A DNA stretch of 12,360 bases from Verrucomicrobiota bacterium (GCA_014382645.1 JACNJI010000112.1:1-12360), one strand, 5' to 3'. Counted from the first letter of the stretch, positions 1-6,754 are shown. Notes: generated from the letters alone by a model not told the origin. A program made the numbers and translations.

Positions 1-1341
1 AACATGCGAGCCCCCGGCATGACCATGATGCGGATGCCCGTGTTTTGTTGGATGACTCTTATCGTAAGTTTTCTCATCATCCTCGCCTTTCCTGCTATCA
101 CCATCGCCTTGGTTGAGTTGATGTTCGACCGCAACTACGGCACTAATTTCTACGATTTTCTGGAAGGCGGGAAACCACATCTTTGGCAACATCTTTTCTG
201 GATCTTCGGGCATCCTGAAGTGTACATCTTGATATTGCCCGCTATGGGCATCGTTTCAGAAGTAGTCCCCACCTTTTCTCGCAAGCCACTTTTCGGCTAC
301 GGGTTGGTGGTGTTCTCAGGAGCAATCATCGGCTTCATGGGTTTCGCCGTATGGAGTCACCACATGTTCACTACCGGTATGGGAATCGTGGCCACCTCCG
401 CTTTCTCCATGCTGACGATGTTGATAGCCATTCCCACGGGAGTTAAGATTTTCAACTGGATTGGCACCATGTGGGGAGGCAAGATACGCTTCGACACGCC
501 TATGTTGTTCGCCCTCGGCTTCATCACGATGTTCATGGTCGGGGGTTTCACTGGCATCATGCACTCCTCCGTGCCTGTAGACATGCAGCAACAAGACACC
601 TACTTCGTGGTTGCACACTTCCACTATGTTTTAATCGGCGGTGCTCTCTTCGGTCTATTTTGCGGTTTCTACTTCTGGTTGCCCAAGATAACGGGACGCA
701 TGTTAAACGAAAAAATGGGGAAGGTTGTCTTCACCCTAATGTTCATCGGTTTCAACACAACTTTCTTCCCCATGCATTACCTTGGGATGATAGGACAACC
801 TCGTCGTACCCATTCATACAATGCGGGACATGGCTTCGAGATGTGGAACCAGATTGCGACTGTCGGGGCATTCATTCTTGGAATAGGAATTTTACTGGGA
901 GTCATTCAATTCATGAGATCGTTTAGAGACAAGAGCCTCAAGCCGGCGGGCAAAAACCCTTGGGATGCCCGAAGCCTGGAGTGGACTCTTTCTTCCCCGG
1001 TGAAGGAATACAACTTCGCTCGTACTCCAATTATCAAAGCCCGTGACCAAGCTTGGGAAAACAACTATGGTCCGCGCGACCTGCACTCGGAGAAGGAACC
1101 CCTCGACCACCATGGGGTTCACATGCCGGACCACTCATGGTATCCCCTGTTCACCGCCATAGGTTTTCTAGTACTCGTCATCGGCATGCTCTTTCATTCA
1201 AGCCTAGGGACGGACGGCGAAATAATACGCAACTACACCGTTGCGATAATTGGTGGTATCATCGCCATAACGAGCATGATCATGTGGTCACTCGAGGGAC
1301 CCGGTGGCTACCATCTTTTTCCCGAGGAAGATGAGGAATAA
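1..1341 (+). CDS. ctaD: Cytochrome c oxidase subunit I, aa3/caa3 type (5'-truncated by window edge)
   Basis: Catalytic subunit of the haem-copper terminal oxidase, which reduces O2 to water and pumps protons across the inner membrane. The frame is open from base 1, so about 190 N-terminal residues, including the first helices and the D-channel entry, lie outside the window. Numbering from the Met at position 4, the active-site motif FGHPEVY (His70, Glu72, Tyr74) provides a CuB ligand and the His-Tyr pair. WSHHMFT supplies the two further CuB histidines (119, 120), IPTGVK holds the K-channel Lys148, and VAHFHYV supplies His205 and His207 for haems a3 and a. This is the A-type residue set. After the core, a segment containing HGVHMPDHSWYP leads into two extra membrane helices (about 380-400 and 413-430), as in Bacillus-type caa3 subunit I. 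It ends in an acidic tail. Subunit III follows 63 bases later in the same direction. Identification is very secure. Confidence 0.97.
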   Translation, partial: NMRAPGMTMMRMPVFCWMTLIVSFLIILAFPAITIALVELMFDRNYGTNFYDFLEGGKPHLWQHLFWIFGHPEVYILILPAMGIVSEVVPTFSRKPLFGYGLVVFSGAIIGFMGFAVWSHHMFTTGMGIVATSAFSMLTMLIAIPTGVKIFNWIGTMWGGKIRFDTPMLFALGFITMFMVGGFTGIMHSSVPVDMQQQDTYFVVAHFHYVLIGGALFGLFCGFYFWLPKITGRMLNEKMGKVVFTLMFIGFNTTFFPMHYLGMIGQPRRTHSYNAGHGFEMWNQIATVGAFILGIGILLGVIQFMRSFRDKSLKPAGKNPWDARSLEWTLSSPVKEYNFARTPIIKARDQAWENNYGPRDLHSEKEPLDHHGVHMPDHSWYPLFTAIGFLVLVIGMLFHSSLGTDGEIIRNYTVAIIGGIIAITSMIMWSLEGPGGYHLFPEEDEE

Positions 1342-1404
1342 ACACCAGTAATCAATCATCTCTCAACTAACCTATATTTAGATTTCCTTACCCGACCTAA
1401 GACC

Positions 1405-2055
1405 ATGAGCGAAGCATCCGCAGCGCACGCCGGCGAACATCACGAACCCTACACCAGCACGGGCATACCGACCAAGAAAGTGCTCATGTGGGCCTTTCTC
1501 GGATCGGACTGCATGTTTTTCGGCACCCTTATTTCCACGCACTTGATCTATCGCAAGATCTCTGCCACCGTCGGAACCAACTACCTCGACATTCGCGATA
1601 TCTTCGACATTGAGCTAACTTCCTTCAGTACGTTTATCCTGCTGGCTAGCTCTTTGTTCATGGCACTAGCCGTTTCCGCCATCCACAAAGGCAACCTCAA
1701 GAGCACCCGTTGGATGCTGTTGGGAACAATTATATTCGGCGGAATTTTCCTCGCATGCCAAGTATATGAATTTACTCACTTCGCCTATGCTCCCGGAAAC
1801 GAATTGACCCTCTCCAGCTACCGAGGCGCCCCTCATGTCTTCGGATCCACCTTCTTTGTTTTGACCGGAACCCACGGCACCCACGTCGCCATAGGTGTTT
1901 TCTGGTTGCTGGGATGGCTTGCGTACTCTTTCACCGGAAAGATGAGTACCGCCGACGCAATGGACATCGAATGCTGCGGTCTCTACTGGCACTTCGTCGA
2001 TATCGTATGGATCATCATTTTCCCAGTAGTCTATCTTATGGAATACGCCTTATAG
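1405..2055 (+). CDS. ctaE: Cytochrome c oxidase subunit III
   Basis: Integral membrane subunit that binds and stabilises subunit I of the aa3/caa3 oxidase. At 216 residues it has the short, five-helix form typical of bacterial caa3 subunit III; the approximate helices are 26-48, 71-92, 103-123, 146-172 and 195-214. Family signatures visible are QVYEF near 119-123 with its conserved membrane Glu, LTGTHGTHV (153-161) and YWHFVDIVWI (194-203). The N-terminus is hydrophilic and rich in His and Glu, as is usual. The start at 1405 keeps the whole hydrophilic head, but no strong Shine-Dalgarno sequence precedes it, so translation may depend on read-through from the upstream gene. It lies between subunits I and IV in the usual operon order. 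Identification is secure. Confidence 0.95.
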   Translation: MSEASAAHAGEHHEPYTSTGIPTKKVLMWAFLGSDCMFFGTLISTHLIYRKISATVGTNYLDIRDIFDIELTSFSTFILLASSLFMALAVSAIHKGNLKSTRWMLLGTIIFGGIFLACQVYEFTHFAYAPGNELTLSSYRGAPHVFGSTFFVLTGTHGTHVAIGVFWLLGWLAYSFTGKMSTADAMDIECCGLYWHFVDIVWIIIFPVVYLMEYAL

Positions 2056-2098
2056 CGGACTGCCCAAAAATTAATTTCCTTAAGCGGAGTAAAACATC

Positions 2099-2791
2099 AT
2101 GAGCGGACACGGAGAAGACCCAGTCGAAGAGGAAAGCAAACGCTTCTTCACCTTTTTCAATCTTTCCATGGCTCTTGTAGCCATAACGGGCATCGAGATT
2201 GTCATAATCTACGTTCAAGCCTTCGAGAGCACCACGATAATCGGCGTCCTCTTCACCACCTCCATCGTTAAGTTCTTTGGCGTTGTCTATTGGTTCATGC
2301 ACTTAAAATGGGACAAGGTGCTGAACACCGTGCTCTTTCTTATGGGTTTGGTAATCGCACTCGGCACCTATTTTGCGGTCGTTAACATGGCTGACGACAC
2401 GCCAATTATCGATAGCTTCAAAGTCACAGCAGTAGAAAATATTTGGAAAGCCAAAACCCACTACGAGGCCGGAGCCTATTTGAAACACGAGGACGCTTAC
2501 TACAAGGCAGGTGCCGCCCACACCTCGGAAGAGGTTTTTGACGCGGATAAGTGGGGAAGGGTCGAGGGCGTTCCTCATCACATAAGCTGGAAGATAGAAA
2601 AAGCAGACACGATCGAAATCAACTCCAAGACTCCCGATAATCCATTTTACCACCGACACCAACCGGAGGAATCCGACAATGTGGAAGGTTCGATCATCGG
2701 TATACTCGCTAAAGTTTCGACTAAGGCAGATTTCCGCATCAAGGCTCGATCCGAAGCGAATTGGAGTGAGCAAGTCAAAGAGGAAGAGTGA
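2099..2791 (+). CDS. Cytochrome c oxidase subunit IV (COX4_pro-like) with a long C-terminal extension
   Basis: Small accessory membrane subunit of the caa3 oxidase, equivalent to ctaF in Bacillus. Residues 15-97 carry three predicted helices (about 18-40, 45-66, 74-97) and the family-type motif VYWFMHLKWDK (63-73). Bacterial subunit IV proteins are usually about 100 residues, but this one has 230. The extra 130 residues (about 100-230) are soluble, rich in charge and aromatics, contain several histidines (for example HH at 160-161 and HRH at 185-187), and end in EEE. If the N-terminus is cytoplasmic, three helices would place this domain on the periplasmic side, where cytochrome c docks; that topology is inferred. 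I do not recognise a fold in the extension. A good Shine-Dalgarno GGAG (2086-2089) lies 9 bases before the ATG. Position between subunit III and ctaG supports the call. Confidence 0.85.
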   Translation: MSGHGEDPVEEESKRFFTFFNLSMALVAITGIEIVIIYVQAFESTTIIGVLFTTSIVKFFGVVYWFMHLKWDKVLNTVLFLMGLVIALGTYFAVVNMADDTPIIDSFKVTAVENIWKAKTHYEAGAYLKHEDAYYKAGAAHTSEEVFDADKWGRVEGVPHHISWKIEKADTIEINSKTPDNPFYHRHQPEESDNVEGSIIGILAKVSTKADFRIKARSEANWSEQVKEEE

Positions 2792-2862
2792 ACGACAGGC
2801 TGAACCCTGCCAAAACCTCCACTCCGGCAAGTCAGCTCATAGACGCTCATTAGCCTTACGGG

Positions 2863-2878
2863 TTCTCCCAAGGGAGAG
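2863..2878 (+). promoter_or_regulatory. Small hairpin overlapping the ctaG ribosome binding site
   Basis: TCTCC (2864-2868) pairs with GGAGA (2873-2877) around a CAAG loop, with a possible extra U-G pair outside. The right arm is the Shine-Dalgarno sequence of ctaG (ATG at 2888). The five-base stem could dampen translation of the assembly factor relative to the oxidase subunits. It is short enough to be chance. Confidence 0.3.
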
Positions 2879-2887
2879 GTTCCCCAC

Positions 2888-3676
2888 ATGCTAAATTCCT
2901 CTCCTGTAACTCTTCTGCATTGGCACACCGAACCCGCCTTGGTGGGTGGTCTGCTGTTCACCGCATGGTGCTATGCTTTAATCGTAGGACCTTTCAGGGA
3001 ACAAATTGCCCCCGGTATGCCTTTCCCCAAGAAGCAGGCATGGTGGTTTGCCTCCGGAATCATCAGTTTCTATTTGGCGGTGGGTTCTCCGCTGGATCCC
3101 TTGGGCGAAAACTATCTCTTTTTCGCCCACATGATCCAGCACAACATCCTGATGTACGTAAGTCCCCTCTTCTTGCTCTTTGGCATACCTGGGCAATTAT
3201 GGGACGAGCTGTTTATAAGGCGACCCGATATCAAAGCCCTTTGCCGCCTATTGTTTAATCCCATCGTAGCGGGTTTAGGCTTTACGCTCGTCTTTTCCTT
3301 TTGGCATTTCGGGACTTTCTATGAAGCCGCCATCCGGAACAAAACACTCCATATGGCGGAACACTTGTCGATGTTCCTTACCTCATTCGCCATGTGGTGG
3401 CCTATCGCCAGTTCATCCAAGCAACTTCCACCGATCCGGTATGGTCCACAGATGCTTTTCATTCTGGCGCTGATGCTCGGACAAACCCCCATATTCGCGA
3501 CACTCACCTTCTCCCAGGAAGTTCTTTACGATACCTATTTTTATGCCGAGCGCATCATCGACATAACTCCGCTCGAAGATCAGAGATCGGGTGGCGTTGT
3601 GATGAAGATTGCAAACTTGATCGTCTCCGTGAGCGTTTTGGGATCTATTTTTTACCGATGGTCAAAAGAGCGCTAA
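2888..3676 (+). CDS. ctaG: CtaG-type cytochrome c oxidase assembly protein (caa3_CtaG family)
   Basis: Polytopic inner-membrane protein needed in Bacillus for formation of active caa3 oxidase, where a role in copper (CuB) delivery is suspected. This is the caa3_CtaG family, not the Cox11 protein that shares the name. At 262 residues with about six or seven hydrophobic segments it matches the family. Visible signatures are GSPLDPLG (66-73), a histidine pair in AHMIQHN (80-86), WHFG (139-142), HMAEH (155-159), and the C-terminal DQRSGGVVM (231-239) before the last helix. A Shine-Dalgarno GGGAGAGG precedes the ATG by about 9 bases. The gap of 96 bases after subunit IV contains no other gene. It closes the oxidase operon, which is the usual context for this family. 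Confidence 0.92.
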   Translation: MLNSSPVTLLHWHTEPALVGGLLFTAWCYALIVGPFREQIAPGMPFPKKQAWWFASGIISFYLAVGSPLDPLGENYLFFAHMIQHNILMYVSPLFLLFGIPGQLWDELFIRRPDIKALCRLLFNPIVAGLGFTLVFSFWHFGTFYEAAIRNKTLHMAEHLSMFLTSFAMWWPIASSSKQLPPIRYGPQMLFILALMLGQTPIFATLTFSQEVLYDTYFYAERIIDITPLEDQRSGGVVMKIANLIVSVSVLGSIFYRWSKER

Positions 3677-3717
3677 AGGCTTGATGCTAGATTGCTGCGA
3701 AGAAGCCAACCGACGCA

Positions 3718-3784
3718 CTTGGAGACCAAACACTTCAACACTCCAAGAAAGAATTCTCAAATCGGTTTGCCAGTTTGAAACCGA
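3718..3784 (+). promoter_or_regulatory. Two consecutive hairpins in the ctaG-carA intergenic region
   Basis: CTTGGAG (3718-3724) pairs with CTCCAAG (3741-3747) around a 16-base loop. TCGGTTT (3762-3768) pairs with AAACCGA (3778-3784) around a 9-base loop. Both stems are perfect over 7 pairs, and neither is followed by a T run, so a classical intrinsic terminator is unlikely. They could end the oxidase transcript by another route or form a carA leader. A weak promoter-like pair, TTGCCA (3767-3772) and TATCGA (3790-3795) with 17-base spacing, overlaps the second hairpin. It would give an almost leaderless carA mRNA. No convincing Shine-Dalgarno precedes the carA ATG. Confidence 0.3.
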
Positions 3785-3811
3785 AAGGCTATCGAAAAGC
3801 ACAACAACCGA

Positions 3812-4981
3812 ATGAAAGAAGCACAAGAAGCAGTCTTTGCCTTGGAAGATGGCAGCGTATTCCGAGGAAAAGCCTTTGGCGGCAAAACCACCGTAGTGGG
3901 CGAAGCCGTATTTAACACCAGTATGACGGGGTATCAAGAAATCCTCACAGACCCATCGTACTATGGACAAGTCGTCACGATGACGGCACCCCAGATCGGC
4001 AACTATGGCATCATCCCCGGAGACGAGGAATCAGACGGCCCAAAAGCAGCAGGCTTCGTCGTTCGTGAGTTGAGCACCATAGTGAGCAACTGGCGGGCAA
4101 CCTCCAACCTGCATGATTTTCTCGCCGAGCACGGCATCCCGGGAATCGAAGGCGTGGACACTCGCGCCATTGCAAAACGCATACGAGTCAAGGGGGCACT
4201 AAAAAGTTGCCTAAGTACGGAAGGCCTTTCGGATGAGGAGGCACTCGCCAAGGCAAACGAATGGTCGGGCCTAGTGGGGATCGACTACGTCAAGGAAGTT
4301 ACCTGTGCCGAAACCTACGAATGGGACCCTGAGTCCACTAAGAGCAATAGCTTTACCCTTGCGGGGACGAACCTAAGCAAGGACATCGCGAACAATACGA
4401 AATACCGTGTGGTCGCCTTCGACTTCGGGGCAAAATGGTCTATCTTTCGCAACCTTCGAAGACATGGCTTCGAAGTTCACGTATTGCCGGCAGATTCAAC
4501 GGCAAAGGAAGCCCGGGCACTTAACCCGGATGCCATTTTCCTTTCCAATGGACCGGGCGACCCTTCCGCCGTCACCTATGCCCACGATTCCGTTCGTGAT
4601 CTCTTGCCCGACTTCCCCGTATTCGGGATTTGTCTAGGTCACCAAATTATTTCTCACGCTCTAGGGGCTAATACCTACAAGTTGAAATTCGGGCACAGAG
4701 GAGGGAATCAACCCGTTCAAAATGTGGAGCAGGGTCGTGTAGCGATCACAGCTCAGAATCACGGTTTTGCATCCAGTGCCGAGGAACTCGAAAGCTGTGG
4801 GGCAGTGGTCACGGAATACAACCTAAATGACGAAACCGTGTCCGGCCTCCGCCATAAGGATCTTCCGGTTTTTTCCGTCCAATACCATCCTGAGGGAGCT
4901 CCCGGGCCAAATGATGCGAACGCCCTTTTCCAAGCCTTTCACGACCTCATAACCGAGGCAAAGAAACGCCGGCAAGGGTAA
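3812..4981 (+). CDS. carA: Carbamoyl-phosphate synthase small (glutaminase) subunit
   Basis: Hydrolyses glutamine and channels ammonia to CarB for carbamoyl phosphate, the precursor of pyrimidines and arginine; cytoplasmic. Length (389 residues) is normal for the family. The N-terminal CPSase small-chain domain starts with FALEDGSVFRG and contains FNTSMTGYQEILTDPSY (34-50). A class I glutamine amidotransferase domain follows from about residue 198. The nucleophile is Cys274 in FGICLGHQ, with His359 and Glu361 in QYHPEG completing the triad. NGPGDP (246-251) is the oxyanion-region loop. The segment FDFGAKWSIFRNL departs slightly from the more common form with a Lys-Arg-Asn step. carB is not in the window, so the two subunits are not adjacent on this downstream side. 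The gene is followed after 16 bases by a deacetylase-like gene and may share its transcript. Confidence 0.97.
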   Translation: MKEAQEAVFALEDGSVFRGKAFGGKTTVVGEAVFNTSMTGYQEILTDPSYYGQVVTMTAPQIGNYGIIPGDEESDGPKAAGFVVRELSTIVSNWRATSNLHDFLAEHGIPGIEGVDTRAIAKRIRVKGALKSCLSTEGLSDEEALAKANEWSGLVGIDYVKEVTCAETYEWDPESTKSNSFTLAGTNLSKDIANNTKYRVVAFDFGAKWSIFRNLRRHGFEVHVLPADSTAKEARALNPDAIFLSNGPGDPSAVTYAHDSVRDLLPDFPVFGICLGHQIISHALGANTYKLKFGHRGGNQPVQNVEQGRVAITAQNHGFASSAEELESCGAVVTEYNLNDETVSGLRHKDLPVFSVQYHPEGAPGPNDANALFQAFHDLITEAKKRRQG

Positions 4982-4997
4982 CGATCTTTTCTCAACC

Positions 4998-5969
4998 ATG
5001 GGAGACGCCGTAAAGATCGCACCGTCGACCTCCGTCCTTGTCTCCGACGTCGCCTTCGAAAAACACATCACCGGATTCGGCCATCCTGAACAACCAGACC
5101 GCAATAAAGCGGTCCTCAAAGCGCTCGACAACGCCGGCATCTCCGAAAAGTTCAGCAAAGTGGACCCACGACCCTGCGAGGATGCCGACATCCTGCGTTG
5201 CCACTCGGGGAAATACCTCAACACCGTAAAAGCCGACATCACCTCGGGAAAGAATCAGCTCAGTACAGGCGACACCAACATTTGCCCCGCCTCTCTAGAC
5301 ATTGGTCGCCTCGCAGCAGGCGCAGTCCTCGCAGCGGTAGACGAAGTCCTTGCAGGCAAAGCCTCCAATGCCTTCTGCGTCGTCCGACCACCTGGACACC
5401 ACGCCACTCCCGATAAAGGCATGGGCTTCTGTCTCTTCAACAACATCGCCATCGCAGCTCGTTACGCCCAAAAAAAATACGGCATAGGTAAAATTCTCAT
5501 CGTTGATTGGGACGTGCATCACGGCAACGGAACCCAAGACGTATTCTACGAGGACGAAACCGTTTTTTTCTTTAGCACTCACCAATCCCCGTGGTACCCC
5601 GGCACGGGCGAACGGGAAGAAACAGGCAAGGGGAAAGGACTGGGTTCCACTCTCAACCGCCCCTGCCCCGCAGGATCAGGTCGCGACAAAATAGTGGAAA
5701 ATGCTTTCGGCCAGGATCTCATAACAGTAATGAACAAGTTTCGACCCGAACTCATTCTCGTTTCAGCAGGATTTGATTCTCGAATTGGTGACCCACTCGG
5801 ACAATTCCGTCTTACCGACAAGGACTTCACCTCACTTACCGGAATCGTTCTCGATTTCGCCAAGGAATACGCCAATGATAAAATCGTCTCTGTTTTGGAA
5901 GGCGGATACGACCTCGACGGATTGGGCAAAGCCTCAGTAAGCCACGCTCGGAAGCTTTTAAACATCTAA
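4998..5969 (+). CDS. Class II histone deacetylase family amidohydrolase
   Basis: Zinc-dependent amidohydrolase of the arginase/deacetylase superfamily. Bacterial members remove acyl groups from acetylated lysines, polyamines or other small amides, and the substrate here cannot be told from sequence. The catalytic set is complete: GHPEQPDR (28-35) near the entrance, PPGHHA with His134 and His135, DWDVHHGNGTQ (170-180) with zinc ligands Asp172 and His174, SAGFD with the third ligand Asp260, and EGGYD with the transition-state Tyr304. HQSPWYPGTG (195-204) is typical of the class II/HdaH-like group rather than of AcuC. The length of 323 residues is normal and no signal peptide is seen, so it is cytoplasmic. 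It starts 16 bases after carA without a clear ribosome binding site, suggesting cotranscription. Family assignment is firm and substrate is unknown. Confidence 0.95.
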   Translation: MGDAVKIAPSTSVLVSDVAFEKHITGFGHPEQPDRNKAVLKALDNAGISEKFSKVDPRPCEDADILRCHSGKYLNTVKADITSGKNQLSTGDTNICPASLDIGRLAAGAVLAAVDEVLAGKASNAFCVVRPPGHHATPDKGMGFCLFNNIAIAARYAQKKYGIGKILIVDWDVHHGNGTQDVFYEDETVFFFSTHQSPWYPGTGEREETGKGKGLGSTLNRPCPAGSGRDKIVENAFGQDLITVMNKFRPELILVSAGFDSRIGDPLGQFRLTDKDFTSLTGIVLDFAKEYANDKIVSVLEGGYDLDGLGKASVSHARKLLNI

Positions 5970-5979
5970 TTCAACAGGC

Positions 5980-6006
5980 ATTATAAAATTCGCTCCAAAT
6001 TATAAT
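5980..6006. promoter_or_regulatory. AT-rich region with two ATTATAA elements upstream of the CII-like regulator
   Basis: ATTATAA occurs at 5980-5986 and again at 5999-6005. The second copy is part of the 8-base palindrome ATTATAAT (5999-6006), which contains a perfect TATAAT -10 hexamer (6001-6006). No good -35 lies at 16-18 bases upstream. The same palindrome recurs just after the gene (6532-6539), so these may be binding sites of the encoded regulator as well as, or instead of, a promoter. Confidence 0.3.
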
Positions 6007-6036
6007 AGCTAAGAAAACCGTCAGGGTGTAAAATAC

Positions 6037-6072
6037 ATGGAAATTAAACATAAAATCCCACGAAGTTCTTAA
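6037..6072 (+). other. Probable original 5' end of the CII-like gene, now out of frame (or an 11-codon upstream ORF)
   Basis: ATG at 6037 has a good Shine-Dalgarno AGGGTG (6023-6028) with 8-base spacing, but as read it stops after 11 codons at 6070-6072. Removing a single A from the run at 6052-6055 joins this start to the next gene and gives an N-terminus MEIKHKSHEVLKES running into its Met at 6080. The added residues form the amphipathic first helix that the DNA-binding domain would otherwise lack. This may be a homopolymer sequencing error, a real frameshift, or a genuine upstream mini-ORF. Confidence 0.45.
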
Positions 6073-6079
6073 GGAATCC

Positions 6080-6520
6080 ATGGAAAACATTGGCGTAAAG
6101 GCGATTGCATCCGACATGAACCTTTCCTCCTCCCTTCTCTACAAGTGGTGTCAACCCAACAACGAAGAAGATGAAAACGGAACCACCAATCCACTCGATC
6201 GTGTTGCCAAAATCTTCGAAGCCACGGGCGATGAACACCTTTTAGCTTGGATTTGCCAACAAGCAGACGGTTTTTTCTCGCCAAATCCTAAGGTAGGCGA
6301 TGCCGCCGAGAACCTTTTTGCCAACACGCATCGGCTAGTGACCGAGTTTTCCGATCTTCTTCGTGAAGTCTCCCAGAGTTATGACAAAGATGGCGATATC
6401 TGCAAAGAGGATTCGCGGCGCATACGTCGTGAATGGGAAGAACTCAAAGGTGCGGGCGAATCTTTTGTCAAGGCGTGCGAGAAAGGTTTTTTTAAGATCG
6501 AAGAAAAAAGAGTGCTGTAA
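6080..6520 (+). CDS. Phage CII-like helix-turn-helix regulator (Phage_CP76/CII family)
   Basis: Small putative DNA-binding regulator of 146 residues as read. The helix-turn-helix lies at the very N-terminus: GVKAIASDMNLSSSLLYKWC (5-24), a pattern typical of CII-like proteins where the recognition helix ends in YKWC. The rest is charged and helical: an aromatic/acidic middle (LLAWICQQADGFF), then a probable coiled segment from 85 to 140 that could mediate oligomerisation. ATG 6080 has AAGGA 4 bases upstream, but it would remove the first helix of the domain. The in-frame sequence upstream (6032-6079) codes for compatible residues without any ATG, GTG or TTG; only ATA at 6050 is near-cognate. 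The true start is more likely at 6037 with a one-base shift. The gene stands alone between the deacetylase and a strong terminator. Palindromic ATTATAAT elements flank it. Targets are unknown. Confidence 0.75.
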   Translation: MENIGVKAIASDMNLSSSLLYKWCQPNNEEDENGTTNPLDRVAKIFEATGDEHLLAWICQQADGFFSPNPKVGDAAENLFANTHRLVTEFSDLLREVSQSYDKDGDICKEDSRRIRREWEELKGAGESFVKACEKGFFKIEEKRVL

Positions 6521-6529
6521 ATTTGACGA

Positions 6530-6573
6530 GGATTATAATTTAGGTTAACCTATCTCATAATCCACTCGATTAT
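6530..6573. promoter_or_regulatory. Compound dyad immediately downstream of the CII-like gene (candidate operator)
   Basis: A perfect 12-base palindrome TAGGTTAACCTA (6541-6552) sits at the exact centre of a second inverted repeat, GGATTAT (6530-6536) and ATAATCC (6557-6563). Both are centred between 6546 and 6547. A third, direct copy of GATTATAA follows at 6568-6575 (first copy 6531-6538). No T run follows, so this is not an intrinsic terminator. A TTGACG hexamer (6523-6528) lies with 17-base spacing to TAACCT (6546-6551), so a weak promoter overlapped by the dyad is possible. The layout is that of a multi-site protein-binding region. The binding protein is not known, but the adjacent regulator is the obvious candidate. 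Confidence 0.5.
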
Positions 6574-6723
6574 AAATGGAAAACAAGAAAGGATTTGGGA
6601 AAAAGAGTACTTGCACCTTCGACATATAAACCAGAGCAATTGCCCGTAAAGGAAGGGTAGCAGCTCTAAATCCAATAGCCTTTAAGTTTGTCCAAAAAGC
6701 GCCGCTTACGCGGCGCTTTTTTT
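6564..6723 (+). ncRNA. Candidate small RNA or structured 3' UTR ending at the terminator
   Basis: This stretch has no convincing gene, although short open frames exist (17 codons from ATG 6576). It contains a hairpin with outer stem AGAGC (6633-6637) and GCTCT (6663-6667), an internal 2x2 loop, and an inner stem TTGCCC/GGGTAG (two wobble pairs) around an A/G-rich loop carrying AAAGGAA. A strong intrinsic terminator follows at 6694-6723. It could be an independent small RNA or simply the 3' end of the regulator mRNA. No good promoter was found directly in front, so confidence is low. Confidence 0.3.
6694..6723 (+). terminator. Strong intrinsic (rho-independent) terminator
   Basis: A 12-base-pair stem: AAAAAGCGCCGC (6694-6705), loop TTAC, then GCGGCGC and a run of seven T (6717-6723). 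The GC core is seven perfect pairs extended by A-T pairs. It ends transcription coming from the regulator side and insulates the fucU promoter that follows. The A tract on the left arm means it could also work on the opposite strand. Confidence 0.93.
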
Positions 6724-6754
6724 GTCATTAGATGAAAGGGTAACCTAACCGACC

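Noticed and set aside
2303..2395. Possibility that the long subunit IV is two genes fused by a missed stop
   Set aside because: The frame is continuous with even codon character from the third helix into the extension, and no internal start with a ribosome binding site was seen. It is read as one protein.
2303..2830. Open frame of 175 codons on the minus strand
   Set aside because: Antisense to subunit IV, including its C-terminal extension. The subunit IV frame has a good ribosome binding site and family motif, so the minus-strand frame is a shadow.
6523..6539. TTGACG followed by TATAAT as a promoter
   Set aside because: The two hexamers are only 5 bases apart, far from the 16-18 needed for sigma70 recognition. 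A weaker -10 at 17 bases is noted instead.
6576..6629. 17-codon ORF starting with ATG 6576 between the CII-like gene and the terminator
   Set aside because: Very short, no Shine-Dalgarno sequence and no recognisable motif. An overlapping frame to 6660 (ending LPVKEG) is equally open but has no good start codon.
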